A DNA stretch of 64,000 nt from Synechocystis sp. LKSZ1 (GTDB lineage: Bacteria; Cyanobacteriota; Cyanobacteriia; Cyanobacteriales; Microcystaceae), in contig NZ_AP031572.1 in NCBI RefSeq assembly GCF_040436315.1, positions 2,852,001 through 2,916,000 of the forward strand, read 5' to 3'. This document shows positions 46,082 through 55,815 of the stretch, in pieces. The notes below the pieces were generated by a model. It did not search any database. It was not told the origin of the DNA and was given only the letters and a program-made list of their open reading frames with translations. Numbering within the stretch: the stretch's first letter is position 1; each line of letters begins with the position of its first letter. A program made the translations under genes and the position numbers.

Positions 46082-47122
46082 ATGCCCCTGCCCCAACTTG
46101 CCCTGACCCTTGGTGATCCCGCTGGCATCGGCCCTGAGGTGGCCCTTAAGGCCTTGGCCAATCCGACCCTAAGCCAACGGGCTGAGATTACCCTCGTCGG
46201 TTGTCGTCGGTTATTGCTAGACACCTACAGCCAACTCCAATCCCAGGGCCTGACCCTGGCCCATCCCGACCAATTTGCCTGGTTGGACGTGGATTGTTCC
46301 GCAGAGCAAGGCACTCAAATTCAAATCGGTCAAGGAAACGCCGCCAGTGGACAAGTCAGTTTTCAAAGCCTAGACTGTGCGATTCAGGCCACCCTGGCGG
46401 GCCAGTTCCAGGGCATTGTCACGGCCCCCATTGCCAAAGTGGCCTGGAAATTAGCCGGCTATGATTTTCCGGGCCAAACCGAAGTGCTGGCCCAACGGGC
46501 CGGTGTTAAGCAGTTTGGGATGCTCTTCATTGGCCGTTCCCCCATGACGGGATGGACTCTGCGGACTTTGCTGGCTACTACCCATATTCCCCTGCACCAA
46601 GTTCCCCAGGCCCTAACACCGGCCCTGATGACCGATAAACTAGAACTTCTTTTACAGTGTTTACACCAGGATTTTGGCCTGATTCGGCCCTGTATTGCCA
46701 TTGCCGGTCTGAATCCCCACAGCGGTGAACAGGGCCAACTGGGAACCGAGGAACAGGCCTGGCTCATGCCTTGGCTAGACACCATGCGGGTGCGTTATCC
46801 CCAGGCCCGATTACTGGGCCCTGTGCCACCGGATACCCTCTGGGTGACAGCGGGCCAGGCTTGGTTCAAGCAGGCCCAAGCGTCAGAAATTGATGCTTAT
46901 CTGGCCCTGTACCATGACCAGGGTCTGATTCCGGTAAAACTTCTGGCCTTTGACCAGGCCATTAATACAACTATCGGCCTGCCCTTTGTGCGCACCTCTC
47001 CCGACCACGGCACCGCCTTTGATATTGCGGGCAAGGGCATGGCGCGGCCCGATAGCCTCCAGGCCGCCATCCAATTAGCCATTGAGCTGGTTCAACAACG
47101 TGGAGAAGAATCCCCAGTATAG
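46082..47122 (+). CDS. pdxA: 4-hydroxythreonine-4-phosphate dehydrogenase
   Basis: NAD-dependent enzyme of the DXP-dependent pyridoxal phosphate pathway. With ATG at 46082 ([20 protein letters not shown]) the protein has 346 residues, near the family norm. An upstream in-frame ATG at 45998 adds 28 residues unlike the family. Motifs are [64 protein letters not shown] and [19 protein letters not shown], which contain the metal-binding His and Asp residues. It is first of the plus-strand run pdxA-ldpA-ycf45. Confidence 0.95.
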   Translation: MPLPQLALTLGDPAGIGPEVALKALANPTLSQRAEITLVGCRRLLLDTYSQLQSQGLTLAHPDQFAWLDVDCSAEQGTQIQIGQGNAASGQVSFQSLDCAIQATLAGQFQGIVTAPIAKVAWKLAGYDFPGQTEVLAQRAGVKQFGMLFIGRSPMTGWTLRTLLATTHIPLHQVPQALTPALMTDKLELLLQCLHQDFGLIRPCIAIAGLNPHSGEQGQLGTEEQAWLMPWLDTMRVRYPQARLLGPVPPDTLWVTAGQAWFKQAQASEIDAYLALYHDQGLIPVKLLAFDQAINTTIGLPFVRTSPDHGTAFDIAGKGMARPDSLQAAIQLAIELVQQRGEESPV

Positions 47123-47152
47123 AATTGAACTATTGCAACTCAATTTGTACTG

Positions 47153-48217
47153 ATGACCCTTCCCTCTCTCCTGACCTCGACTGCTCCCCTCGACTCTCTT
47201 CAACAAGGGCACTGGGTTAAGTTAATCTGCGGGGCCAGTTACCAAGATTTGCCGGCCCTCCGTAATTTGGCCCTGGTATACAGCTTGGCCGGAGTGGATT
47301 GTATTGATTGCGCCGCTGATCTCGCAGTGATTTCAGCGGTGCGGGAAGGCATGACCGTGGCCCAACACCTTTCTGCTCGTCGGGAGTTACCCTGGTTAAT
47401 GGTCAGTCTGAATGATGGAGAAGACCCTCATTTCCGTAAGGCTTTCTTTTCAGCCAATCTTTGTCCCGCTGATTGTTCCCGGCCCTGTGAGGGCATCTGT
47501 CCGGCCCAGGCTATTGATCAAACCGGTGTGTTAGCAGAAAAATGCTACGGCTGTGGTCGTTGTTTGCCCCTCTGTCCTCTGGGACTGATTAATACACAAT
47601 CCCACCGAGTTCAGCCGGGCCAGATCCAACCCTGGCTAGCGGAGGGCCTAATTGATGCCATTGAACTCCATACCCAAGTCGGCCACGACACCGAATTTAG
47701 CCAATTGTGGCAAGCCATTGCCCCCTGGTCGCACCAACTCAGGCTCTTAGCTATTAGTTGTCCGGCCCATCCCCAGGCCTTAGATTATCTGCAAACACTC
47801 TACGGCCATCTAAAGTCTTTGACCATTCCTCTGCTCTGGCAAACCGATGGCCGTCCCATGAGTGGGGATATTGGCCGAGGAACGACCCATGCCACGATTC
47901 GCTTTGCCCAACAGGTCTTGGCTTCGGGCCTGCCGGGCTTTGTGCAATTAGCCGGTGGTACCAACGCCCACACGGTCACGAAATTAGACACCTTAAAGCT
48001 CCTAGCTCCCCAGCGGCCCCATATCCATGGCGTGGCCTACGGTAGTTTTGCCCGCACTCTACTGGTTTCTCACCTCGAACATCAGGTTTCTCCCCAGCAG
48101 TTCCCATTGTTGAAGCTAGAACAGTACCCAGACCTTCTGCAATCGGCCCTGGCCTGCGTCCAACCCTTGATAACCACCTTGAAAGCAAAGGTCGGAAAAA
48201 GTCTGGCTAAAACATAG
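47153..48217 (+). CDS. ldpA: LdpA circadian input iron-sulfur protein
   Basis: LdpA (light-dependent period) tunes the cyanobacterial clock by sensing cellular redox state through Fe-S clusters. The 354-residue protein has ferredoxin-like Cys motifs in NLCPADCSRPCEGICPAQAI (about 102-121) and EKCYGCGRCLPLCPLGL (about 128-144), enough for two 4Fe-4S clusters, followed by the LdpA C-terminal domain with QLAGGTNAHT and GVAYGSFAR. The N-terminal half has PALRNLALVYSLAGVDCIDC. It lies between pdxA (31 bp) and ycf45 (66 bp), an arrangement I recall as common in cyanobacteria. Confidence 0.88.
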   Translation: MTLPSLLTSTAPLDSLQQGHWVKLICGASYQDLPALRNLALVYSLAGVDCIDCAADLAVISAVREGMTVAQHLSARRELPWLMVSLNDGEDPHFRKAFFSANLCPADCSRPCEGICPAQAIDQTGVLAEKCYGCGRCLPLCPLGLINTQSHRVQPGQIQPWLAEGLIDAIELHTQVGHDTEFSQLWQAIAPWSHQLRLLAISCPAHPQALDYLQTLYGHLKSLTIPLLWQTDGRPMSGDIGRGTTHATIRFAQQVLASGLPGFVQLAGGTNAHTVTKLDTLKLLAPQRPHIHGVAYGSFARTLLVSHLEHQVSPQQFPLLKLEQYPDLLQSALACVQPLITTLKAKVGKSLAKT

Positions 48218-48282
48218 GGTTTTGCCCATCTTCCCCCAAATTTTGTTATCTTCAAACTTACAACGCGCCGCTTCCATCCGTA

Positions 48283-50028
48283 ATGCCAGAATCAGTCTTA
48301 AGCCCACGGACTCAGACCACCGACGATCTTTTTCAATTACTGGATATTCTTCCCCTACCCATTCGTTCCATCCTGGTTGAGCATCCCCAACGGGATAATT
48401 TAATCGAAGTGGTCATGGATCTCGGCCGTTTTCCAGAGGCCCGCTTTCCCCAGGGAGCCATTTATTTGAGCGAAACTCCGATCACCAAGGCCGATTTGCA
48501 GTACTCCATCGCACGAGTGGGCCTCTTTAGCAGTGATAATCGGGCCGGCATTGAGAGAACCCTGCACCGTATCAGTGCCATTCGCAACCGCACCGATGAA
48601 ATCATTGGCCTGACCTGTCGGGTGGGCAGGGCCATCTTTGGCACGATTACGATGATTCAAGACCTGGTGGAAACTGGGGAATCCCTTTTACTACTAGGTA
48701 GGCCAGGGGTAGGCAAAACAACGGCACTCCGGGAAATTGCGCGGGTTTTGGCCGATGATCTGAATAAACGGGTGGTGATTATTGATACCTCTAACGAAAT
48801 TGCGGGTGATGGTGATATTCCCCATCCGGCCATTGGCCGGGCCCGACGGATGCAGGTGGCGCGACCGGAACTGCAACACCAGGTGATGATCGAAGCGGTG
48901 GAAAACCATATGCCGGAAGTGATCGTCATTGATGAAATTGGCACGGAACTCGAGGCCCTGGCCGCTCGCACGATTGCGGAACGCGGTGTACAACTGGTGG
49001 GAACGGCCCACGGTAATCGCTTGGAAAATCTGATCAAAAACCCCACCCTTTCTGACCTGATTGGCGGCATTCAGGCCGTAACCCTCGGGGATGAGGAGGC
49101 CCGCCGTCGGGGTTCCCAAAAAACCGTTTTGGAACGCAAGGCCCCGCCAACGTTCAGTATTGCTATCGAAATGCTAGAGCGGCAAAAATGGGTGATTCAT
49201 CCCGATGTGGCCCAGACCATTGACACCCTTCTGCGGGGCAAGGAACCCGGCCAGCAGATCCGCACCGTGGATGAGCAGGGGGCTGTCCAGGTTATTCAAG
49301 AAGCGCCGCCGGCCCCCAGCCCCAGTTATTCCCGCTCTGTGCCATCTTTTATGCCGGAAACGCCCCGGCCAACAGGATGGCGGGCCTCGGGCCGCATGGC
49401 CCCCTTGAGTCCCTTGACCTCAACGGCCCCGAGCCATGATTTTGACCATCTCCTAGAGCAGTCCTGGCAACAACCCGAAAGTGAAGGCGACAAGGTACGC
49501 ATTCCTGGCCCCAATGGGGAAGATTTGCCTATTTACGTCTACCCCTACGGCATCGGCCGGGCTCAACTGGATCAAGTGATTGATGTGCTCAATTTGCCAG
49601 TGGTGATCACCAAGGATATTCAGACAGCAGATGCGGTGGTGGCCCTGCGTTCCCACGTCAAAAACCATGCCAAACTCCGACAAATGGCCAAGGGCCGCCA
49701 AGTGCCTATCTACGGTGTGAAGTCCAACACCATTCCCCAAATTAGCCGTAGCTTAAAACGTCTGCTGGGCATGGATGACCCCCATACCCCAGAAGCCGCC
49801 GATCTGCGACTGTTTGCCCGTAGTGGCGACGATGATGAACTGGAGGCCCTGGAAGAGGCCCGGTTAGCGGTGGAGCAGATCGTTATTCCTACCGGGCAAC
49901 CGGTGGAACTCCTGCCCCGTTCCCCCAAGGTGCGTAAAATGCAACACGAATTAGTGGAACATTACCGTCTCCAGTCCGATAGTTTTGGCGAAGAACCTAA
50001 CCGTCGTCTCCGTATCTATCCAGCCTAA
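48283..50028 (+). CDS. ycf45: Ycf45-type AAA ATPase with R3H domain
   Basis: A 581-residue ATPase with a single-strand nucleic-acid-binding R3H domain; function unknown, plastid homologue Ycf45. The N-terminal region (1-125) is followed by the P-loop LLLGRPGVGKTTALREI (about 138-154), Walker B EVIVIDEIGTELEALAAR, and a sensor-like GTAHGN near 243. A Pro/Ser-rich linker spans about 340-405, then a second domain with PYGIGRAQLDQVIDVL and DIQTADAVVALRSHVKNHAK, ending in R3H (RSPKVRKMQHELVEHYRL, SFGEEPNRRLRIYPA). The ATPase part resembles SpoIIIAA-like and stage III/secretion ATPases. It may be cotranscribed with ldpA. Confidence 0.9.
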   Translation: MPESVLSPRTQTTDDLFQLLDILPLPIRSILVEHPQRDNLIEVVMDLGRFPEARFPQGAIYLSETPITKADLQYSIARVGLFSSDNRAGIERTLHRISAIRNRTDEIIGLTCRVGRAIFGTITMIQDLVETGESLLLLGRPGVGKTTALREIARVLADDLNKRVVIIDTSNEIAGDGDIPHPAIGRARRMQVARPELQHQVMIEAVENHMPEVIVIDEIGTELEALAARTIAERGVQLVGTAHGNRLENLIKNPTLSDLIGGIQAVTLGDEEARRRGSQKTVLERKAPPTFSIAIEMLERQKWVIHPDVAQTIDTLLRGKEPGQQIRTVDEQGAVQVIQEAPPAPSPSYSRSVPSFMPETPRPTGWRASGRMAPLSPLTSTAPSHDFDHLLEQSWQQPESEGDKVRIPGPNGEDLPIYVYPYGIGRAQLDQVIDVLNLPVVITKDIQTADAVVALRSHVKNHAKLRQMAKGRQVPIYGVKSNTIPQISRSLKRLLGMDDPHTPEAADLRLFARSGDDDELEALEEARLAVEQIVIPTGQPVELLPRSPKVRKMQHELVEHYRLQSDSFGEEPNRRLRIYPA

Positions 50029-50049
50029 ATTGGACAGTTAACCAGGGCC

Positions 50050-51312
50050 TTACTTTTGCATCTTCTCCAGGATGGCAACGGCAGAAGGCGATTGGCGGGT
50101 AAAGTAGTTAAAAATCAGCAACTTAAAAATGGAGTCCAGAATAACGGGTATCGTTGCAATAAAGAGAAAAATAAAGTTGCGATTTTCGGGAATACCTAAA
50201 TGAGTCATTAATGTTCCTAAAATCACTTCCCAACCTTCTGCTGAGTGAAAGCCCACAAAGGTATCCGTTAGCAAGATGAAAATAAAGACCTTGGTGACAT
50301 CACTGAGTCCTAAAAAGTAGCGACTAAGGAACTGGCGAGCAATGGTAAACTGCCGGCGAAAGACGATAACCAGCAAAACGAAAGCAGCCAAAGAAGTCAG
50401 ATCCGCAAAAATATTTTTAACGCCCTCCTGACTGCGACGAGCGGCTTGGAGAATAATTTCCTGGGCCTTTTCCCGTAGTCGTTCCGTTTTATCTAGGTGA
50501 CTGTCTTCTCCTTTGAGCAGTTCATAAATCTCCAGACCTTCTTTAAAGTGAACAAATTCCTCAATTGATTCCTGAATAATTTCCTGCTTAAACTCGATTT
50601 CTTCTAATTTGACAGATTGAATCCTCAGATGATTGAAAATCGGGCTAAAAATCAAGTTTTTAGACAAGGTCTGAACCAACACTGGCACAATCACCAAAAC
50701 AATCAAAAAACGCAGGGCAATTTTCCGCTGTTGTCGGAGTTGACGAAATTGCTGGACAATTTCCTGCTCTGAATTGGGGTCAAAGGGCCGGCGGATTCCC
50801 CAGGTTTTCTGCCCCGTTTTTTCATCGGTCATGGGGGTGAGGAGCGAGCGATGTTCAGAATCTTCGGTCGTACTTGTCTGCGGGGCCATCGGAACCCCCT
50901 CTAGCCCTAGGTCTTCTTCCGTTGTTCGATACTTGCCCACAATGGCCTCAATAGTGCTGAGGCGTTGCAGAATCTCGTCTTCCGGGGTCGAGACTGTTGA
51001 GGAAGCACTGAGGTTAGCCAGCCAGGTCTTGCCCCCCTGAAATTGCAGAAGATTGAGACGGACGCGCCGTAATTCCCGGTCAAGGCTGATTTTGAAATAT
51101 TGGTAGGTGCTTTGGCCAATCTCGGTTGTTGGGCTAATTTTGCCACCACCAAAATGCGCTAGCTCTAGGGCCTGGATAGCCAGGGCCGCTTGGTAGGCTC
51201 GTTCCAGGGCCTGTAGGGCCTGTTGACTTGTCCATTGATTTAGTTGTTGCCACCAGTTCACAAGGGCCATAGGCTGACGCGCAATACAGATTTCCCAAAA
51301 TTCCGCCTTCAT
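50050..51312 (-). CDS. pcxA: proton extrusion protein PcxA (CemA/CotA family)
   Basis: Plasma-membrane protein needed for light-induced Na+-dependent proton extrusion; the plastid relative is CemA/Ycf10. The C-terminal part contains the CemA pattern: KIALRFLIVLVIVPVLVQTL, a charged loop, then LFIATIPVILDSIFKLLIFN and FTRQSPSAVAILEKMQK at the end. About four membrane helices are seen. The N-terminal half is cytosolic with helical segments (ALQALERAYQAALAIQALE). The start is uncertain: ATG at 51312 is used, while GTG 51336 and ATG 51270 are alternatives without clear ribosome-binding sites. Confidence 0.88.
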   Translation of the reverse strand: MKAEFWEICIARQPMALVNWWQQLNQWTSQQALQALERAYQAALAIQALELAHFGGGKISPTTEIGQSTYQYFKISLDRELRRVRLNLLQFQGGKTWLANLSASSTVSTPEDEILQRLSTIEAIVGKYRTTEEDLGLEGVPMAPQTSTTEDSEHRSLLTPMTDEKTGQKTWGIRRPFDPNSEQEIVQQFRQLRQQRKIALRFLIVLVIVPVLVQTLSKNLIFSPIFNHLRIQSVKLEEIEFKQEIIQESIEEFVHFKEGLEIYELLKGEDSHLDKTERLREKAQEIILQAARRSQEGVKNIFADLTSLAAFVLLVIVFRRQFTIARQFLSRYFLGLSDVTKVFIFILLTDTFVGFHSAEGWEVILGTLMTHLGIPENRNFIFLFIATIPVILDSIFKLLIFNYFTRQSPSAVAILEKMQK

Positions 51313-51448
51313 TGTACTGAAGTTAAGGCTTGCCACTCGGCCGTTTCGCCAAATATTACAAAAGGTAACGGGAAACCCTAGGCCCCTCTAGGATCGCCGT
51401 AGACTGATAACTTTAGTAAATTGACCGTTTAACATTACTCCTTAGCCT

Positions 51449-52438
51449 ATGTTTCCTGTGACTCGTCCCCGCCGCCTCCGCCAAACTGCTCCCCTGCGCC
51501 GTATGGTGCGGGAAACGGTTTTAACGGCGAATGATTTAATTTATCCCCTCTTTGCTGTGCCGGGAACCAGTGTGGCCCAGGAAGTAAAATCGATGCCGGG
51601 GGTGTATCAACTTTCGGTGGATAAAATTGTCGAGGAAGCGAAGGAAGTTTATGACCTGGGGATTCCGGCGATCATTTTGTTTGGCATTCCCGAAGATAAA
51701 GATAATGATGCCACCGGAGCCTGGCATGATTGCGGCATTGTCCAAAAAGCGGCTACAGCCGTCAAGCAAGCGGTTCCCAACCTGGTGGTCATTGCCGATA
51801 CCTGTCTGTGTGAATATACCAGCCATGGCCATTGTGGCTATCTCGAAACGGGGGATTTAACCGGCCGCGTCTTAAACGACCCCACCCTAGAACTACTGAA
51901 AAAAACGGCGGTTTCCCAGGCCCGGGCTGGGGCCGATATTATTGCGCCCTCCGGCATGATGGATGGCTTTGTCCAGGCTATTCGGGAGGGTTTGGATGAA
52001 GCGGGTTTCGGGGATACGCCCATTCTTTCCTACGCCGCCAAGTACGCTTCCGCCTACTATGGCCCCTTCCGCGATGCCGCCGAGTCTTCGCCCCAGTTTG
52101 GCGACCGCCGTACCTACCAGATGGACCCCGGCAATGGCCGGGAGGCCCTGAAGGAGGTGGAATTGGATATGCTGGAAGGGGCCGATATGCTGATGGTTAA
52201 ACCGGCCCTGTCCTACATGGACATTATCTGGCGCGTCAAAGAAATCACCAATCTGCCCGTGGCCGCCTACAACGTTTCCGGGGAATATTCCATGGTCAAA
52301 GCGGCGGCCCTCAATGGCTGGATTGATGAGAAAAAAGTCACCCTGGAAACCCTGACCAGCTTTAAACGGGCCGGAGCCGATCTGATCCTGACTTACCACG
52401 CCAAGGATGCCGTGCGCTGGCTAGCCGAGCAGGACTAG
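51449..52438 (+). CDS. hemB: delta-aminolevulinic acid dehydratase (porphobilinogen synthase)
   Basis: Condenses two 5-aminolevulinates to porphobilinogen for heme, chlorophyll and bilin synthesis; cytosolic octamer. The 329-residue protein begins [20 protein letters not shown]. The metal region [19 protein letters not shown] (about 118-136) keeps the Cys ligands, the two Schiff-base Lys lie in [20 protein letters not shown] and [15 protein letters not shown], and [13 protein letters not shown] is the allosteric Mg region. It opens a compact four-gene run hemB-DUF58-cupin-PfkB; DUF58 begins 4 bp after its stop. Confidence 0.97.
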   Translation: MFPVTRPRRLRQTAPLRRMVRETVLTANDLIYPLFAVPGTSVAQEVKSMPGVYQLSVDKIVEEAKEVYDLGIPAIILFGIPEDKDNDATGAWHDCGIVQKAATAVKQAVPNLVVIADTCLCEYTSHGHCGYLETGDLTGRVLNDPTLELLKKTAVSQARAGADIIAPSGMMDGFVQAIREGLDEAGFGDTPILSYAAKYASAYYGPFRDAAESSPQFGDRRTYQMDPGNGREALKEVELDMLEGADMLMVKPALSYMDIIWRVKEITNLPVAAYNVSGEYSMVKAAALNGWIDEKKVTLETLTSFKRAGADLILTYHAKDAVRWLAEQD

Positions 52439-52442
52439 GCCC

Positions 52443-53750
52443 ATGGTGCCCACCCTCCGCTTTTATTTGTTGCTGGCCCTGGGGGGCCTCCTGGCCATGG
52501 GCTTAGCCCAGGGTTTTGGCCAAGGCATTGCCCTGGGAGGGTTGGGCCTCTACGATGTCGTCTTAATTACCTTCGGGCTAATCGATGCCCGCCAGGCCAG
52601 AAAACAACGGATACAGGTTCAGCGTTTGCCCTTTGGCCCCCTTTCCATTGGGCGGGATAATGTCATTCACCTTAGCTTGACCAGTCAAGGACAGGCTGCT
52701 CGGGTCTGGATTCGGGATGCCTACCCCAGTCAATTTATTGTTTCTCAGCATACCCTCCGCGCCGCTCTACAGCCGCGTTCTCAACAGATTCTCAGCTATA
52801 GCCTCCAGCCTAACCAACGGGGCCAGTACCCATGGGGGCAAATCCAGGTGCGCCAGTTGGGGCCCTGGGGCCTGAGTTGGCAAGACTGGCGGATTCCAGC
52901 GACGACCAGCGTGGCGGTTCATCCTGACCTCATGGCCTTGAAATCCCTCAGTATTCGCTTAACGTTGGAGAGTTCGGGTAACCTGCGCCAAGCGAGACGA
53001 CTGGGCCTAGGCACAGAATTTACGGAATTGCGCGACTATCAACAGGGGGATGACCTCCGCTACGTCGATTGGAAAGCAACGGCCCGGCGGGCCCGGCCCC
53101 TCGTCCGTGTCCTGGAACCCGACCGAGAACAAACAGTGATGATCTTGCTCGACCGGGGCCGCTTAATGACGGCTCAAGTCGCTGGCCTGCAACGCTTTGA
53201 TTGGGGCCTGAATACGGCCCTGGCCTTGGCCCTGGCGGCCCTGCATCGCGGCGACCGAGTCGGTTTAGGCGTATTTGATCAACAGATTGCCGCTTGGCTT
53301 CCACCGGAACGGGGCCTGGCCCGACTTTCCCTAATGCTAGACACCGTGAGCCCGCTCCAACCTGTCCTCCAGGAACCGGATTACGTCGGGGCCATCTCTC
53401 GTCTGGTAAGTCAACAAACCCGTCGGGCCCTGGTGGTAGTGATCACGGATCTAATTGATGAAACTGCCTCGGCGGAACTCTTGGCGGCCCTGGTGCGGCT
53501 CATGCCCCGCTATCTGCCCTTTTGCGTCACTCTGCGTGACCCCCAGGTAGACCAGTTGGCCGAAATGCCAATTCAGACCATTAGCCAGGCCTATCGTCAA
53601 GCCGTTGCTCGTCATTTGCTAGAGCAACGCCGGGTGGCCCTGGCGAAACTGAAGCAACGGGGCGGCCTGGTTCTGGATGCCCCCGCGTCCCAAGTCAGTC
53701 AACAATTGGTTGACCAGTATCTCCGTCTCAAGGCCAAAACCCTACTCTGA
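52443..53750 (+). CDS. DUF58-domain protein (MoxR-associated, VWA-like)
   Basis: A 435-residue protein with two N-terminal membrane helices (about 5-48) and a DUF58 region marked by LGTEFTELRDYQQGDDLRYV and the invariant YVDWKATARR (about 203-212), followed by a von Willebrand A-like fold with MILLDRGRLM (DxGxx in place of a full MIDAS DxSxS) and LVVVITDLIDE. DUF58 genes usually pair with a MoxR AAA ATPase, which is not present here. The function is unknown; assembly or stress chaperone roles are suggested for the family. It lies in the hemB operon. Confidence 0.88.
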   Translation: MVPTLRFYLLLALGGLLAMGLAQGFGQGIALGGLGLYDVVLITFGLIDARQARKQRIQVQRLPFGPLSIGRDNVIHLSLTSQGQAARVWIRDAYPSQFIVSQHTLRAALQPRSQQILSYSLQPNQRGQYPWGQIQVRQLGPWGLSWQDWRIPATTSVAVHPDLMALKSLSIRLTLESSGNLRQARRLGLGTEFTELRDYQQGDDLRYVDWKATARRARPLVRVLEPDREQTVMILLDRGRLMTAQVAGLQRFDWGLNTALALALAALHRGDRVGLGVFDQQIAAWLPPERGLARLSLMLDTVSPLQPVLQEPDYVGAISRLVSQQTRRALVVVITDLIDETASAELLAALVRLMPRYLPFCVTLRDPQVDQLAEMPIQTISQAYRQAVARHLLEQRRVALAKLKQRGGLVLDAPASQVSQQLVDQYLRLKAKTLL

Positions 53751-53759
53751 GCGTTCACC

Positions 53760-54296
53760 ATGATGAATCCCCTTCCCCTACCGGCATTGCAAACCCTGAT
53801 CGACCATTTGCAGCTGAGTCCCCATCCTGAAGGGGGTTATTTTCGCGAAACTTACCGGGCCCCGGAAAGTATTCCCCAGTCCGTTTTACCGCCCCGTTTT
53901 CAGGGAGAGCGTCAATTCTCAACGGCCATTTATTTTTTGTTGCCGGAAGGCGGAATCTCTTGCCTCCATCGCATTGCCGCTGATGAAGTCTGGCATTTTT
54001 ATTTAGGTGGCCCTTTAACCATCGTGCAGATGCATCCTGACCAAGGCTTAAAAACAACTCAACTTGGCCCGGATCTACTGGCTGGAGAAATACTCCAGTG
54101 GGTTGTCCCCGCCGGTTGGTGGTTTGGGGCCTATTGTCCCCTGGGTAGTGGCTACAGTCTGGTGGGGTGTACCGTAGCCCCCGGCTTTGACTTTGCCGAT
54201 TTTGAAATGGCCGAGCGACAAGCTTTGCAAGCGGAGATGGGGCATCATCCCAGCGCCCAACCTTGGATCGAAAAGCTGACCCCTGACCTTCTCTAG
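53760..54296 (+). CDS. DUF985 cupin-domain protein
   Basis: A 178-residue cupin of the DUF985 family (RmlC-like jelly roll). The family pattern is evident: LSPHPEGGYFRETYRAPE (19-36), STAIYFLLPEGGISCLHRIA (60-79), DEVWHFYLGGPLTI (82-95), and VVPAGWWFGAYCPLGSGYSL with VAPGFDFADFEMA near the end. Metal-type His residues are in HRIAADEVWHF. The reaction is unknown. ATG at 53760 or 53763. It is nine bases from both the DUF58 stop and the PfkB start, so it is third in the operon. Confidence 0.88.
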   Translation: MMNPLPLPALQTLIDHLQLSPHPEGGYFRETYRAPESIPQSVLPPRFQGERQFSTAIYFLLPEGGISCLHRIAADEVWHFYLGGPLTIVQMHPDQGLKTTQLGPDLLAGEILQWVVPAGWWFGAYCPLGSGYSLVGCTVAPGFDFADFEMAERQALQAEMGHHPSAQPWIEKLTPDLL

Positions 54297-54304
54297 CAAG
54301 ACCC

Positions 54305-55294
54305 ATGATGATAACGGCTCCCCAAGTTCTCTGCCTCGGTGAAATGTTGTACGACTGCCTCGCCGATCAAAGCGGCTTTGAATTTTCCCAAGTCCAGTCC
54401 TGGACTCGCTATCCAGGCGGCGCACCGGCTAACGTGGCCTGTGGTCTGGTGAAGTTGGGCATTCCTGCTGGCTTTATTGGTTGTGTGGGAGACGATGGCC
54501 TCGGTCAAGCACTGACGGCAGTCCTACAAGCCGTAGGAGTCGAGCTCGGCGGACTCCAGGTGGTGCCGGGCTGGCCAACTCGGCAAGTCTACGTTACCCG
54601 GACTCCAGAGGGTGAGCGTCAATTTGCGGGTTTTGGCGCCACTGCCACCACGGATTTTGCCGATACGCAACTCCGGGCCGACTTGTTTCCGGCTTTTCTA
54701 TTTCAGTCAGCGCAGTACTTAGTCTTGGGAACCCTAGGCCTAGCGAGCCATCCCAGTGCTGAAGCCATCCGCCAGGCCCTGCAACAGGCCCGAGGACAAC
54801 AGGTTCAAATATTCCTGGATATCAATTGGCGGCCGGTGTTTTGGCCTGAACCCAACCAGGCCCCTGACATCATTAAGGCCCTGCTGAAGGATGTCGATAT
54901 TCTCAAATGTACTGACGAAGAGGCAGAATGGCTTTTTCACACCACTGACCCCCAGACTATTCAAAACCAGTATCCGAACCTGCGGGGCGTTCTGGTAACT
55001 GCGGGGGCCAAGGGCTGTTCCTATCACTTAGGAGCTTGGGGCGGCCATATCCCCGCCTTTGCGGTTGCTGTCCAGGATACAACGGGGGCCGGTGATGCTT
55101 TTGTTGCCGGATTCCTGGCCCAGGTCTGTACCCTTGGGGAACGCCTGTGGCAAGAGGCGTCCCTCGCCAGCCAGGCTATTCGCTATGCCAGTGCCGTGGG
55201 GGCCTTAACCACTCGACTGCCAGGAGCCATTGCGGCGCAACCGACGTTCGAACAGGTACAAACCTTTTTGGCCCAGGCCCCTAGAGTTTGCTGA
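54305..55294 (+). CDS. PfkB-family sugar kinase (fructokinase-like)
   Basis: A 329-residue ribokinase-family carbohydrate kinase. The N-terminal signature YPGGAPANVACGLVKLG (about 38-54), the ADP-site TDEEAEWLF and GVLVTAGAKGCSYHLG, and the catalytic VQDTTGAGDAFVAGFLAQV (about 256-274, Asp as base) are all present. Fructose or another hexose is the most likely substrate, from overall similarity. The gene ends 14 bp into the convergent DUF4079 gene and is last in the hemB operon. Confidence 0.9.
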   Translation: MMITAPQVLCLGEMLYDCLADQSGFEFSQVQSWTRYPGGAPANVACGLVKLGIPAGFIGCVGDDGLGQALTAVLQAVGVELGGLQVVPGWPTRQVYVTRTPEGERQFAGFGATATTDFADTQLRADLFPAFLFQSAQYLVLGTLGLASHPSAEAIRQALQQARGQQVQIFLDINWRPVFWPEPNQAPDIIKALLKDVDILKCTDEEAEWLFHTTDPQTIQNQYPNLRGVLVTAGAKGCSYHLGAWGGHIPAFAVAVQDTTGAGDAFVAGFLAQVCTLGERLWQEASLASQAIRYASAVGALTTRLPGAIAAQPTFEQVQTFLAQAPRVC

Positions 55295-55739
55295 TGATGC
55301 GCTGAACAATTTCCACCCCTGTTACCGCTTGCCAGCCAAAGAGGCCGATCAGGGTGATGTTGAGGGTGATATGAGTGATCCGGGCCAGCTCATTACCCTT
55401 TTGCATCAGGGGAGACAGGGCCGCCGACACGGCAATCAGAGTAGTCATCCCTAGGCCAACGAGTAGATGGGGGCCGACAAAGAGTTTGCCATTATTCCAG
55501 TAGGTCACAGCCATGCCACCCACGGTTCCTAGCACCATCAGGGCCAGCAGAGCCGAGCCCACCAGATAATGCTTGGTCTTCACATCTTTCTTAATTAATT
55601 CCTTGCGAGTTTCGGCATCGGCGGAACGGATTTTACGGGACTGAAAACCCAACACCATGGCATAGATGGATAGCCCTAGCAGGGCCCACATCAACAGGGG
55701 ATGACCAAATTGACTATAGATTTTAAGGGATTCTGGCAT
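55281..55739 (-). CDS. DUF4079 membrane protein
   Basis: A 152-residue integral membrane protein of the cyanobacterial DUF4079 family, function unknown. ATG at 55739 gives MPESLKIYSQFGHPLLMWAL; the frame continues upstream without family-like sequence. Four hydrophobic segments are seen (about 11-31, 58-80, 86-105, 121-140), with conserved His in FGHPLLMW, HYLVG, GPHLLVGL and THITLN, a distribution reminiscent of heme-binding cytochrome b561/DOMON-like helices, though heme binding is untested. Its 3' end overlaps the PfkB gene by 14 bp. Confidence 0.82.
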   Translation of the reverse strand: MPESLKIYSQFGHPLLMWALLGLSIYAMVLGFQSRKIRSADAETRKELIKKDVKTKHYLVGSALLALMVLGTVGGMAVTYWNNGKLFVGPHLLVGLGMTTLIAVSAALSPLMQKGNELARITHITLNITLIGLFGWQAVTGVEIVQRIISKL

Positions 55740-55815
55740 AATGAAACTCCAGGAAGGTTCTACTCTAAGGATGACGACTTCAGAAAAAGTAACATAGGTT
55801 TGTGGCCAACGGGGG

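Noticed and set aside
51893-52399. 168-residue frame antisense to hemB
   Set aside because: The His/Gly-rich product is the mirror of hemB codons and shows no domain.
53755-54306. 183-residue frame antisense to the cupin gene
   Set aside because: It fully overlaps the DUF985 gene, which has clear motifs; the antisense product has none.
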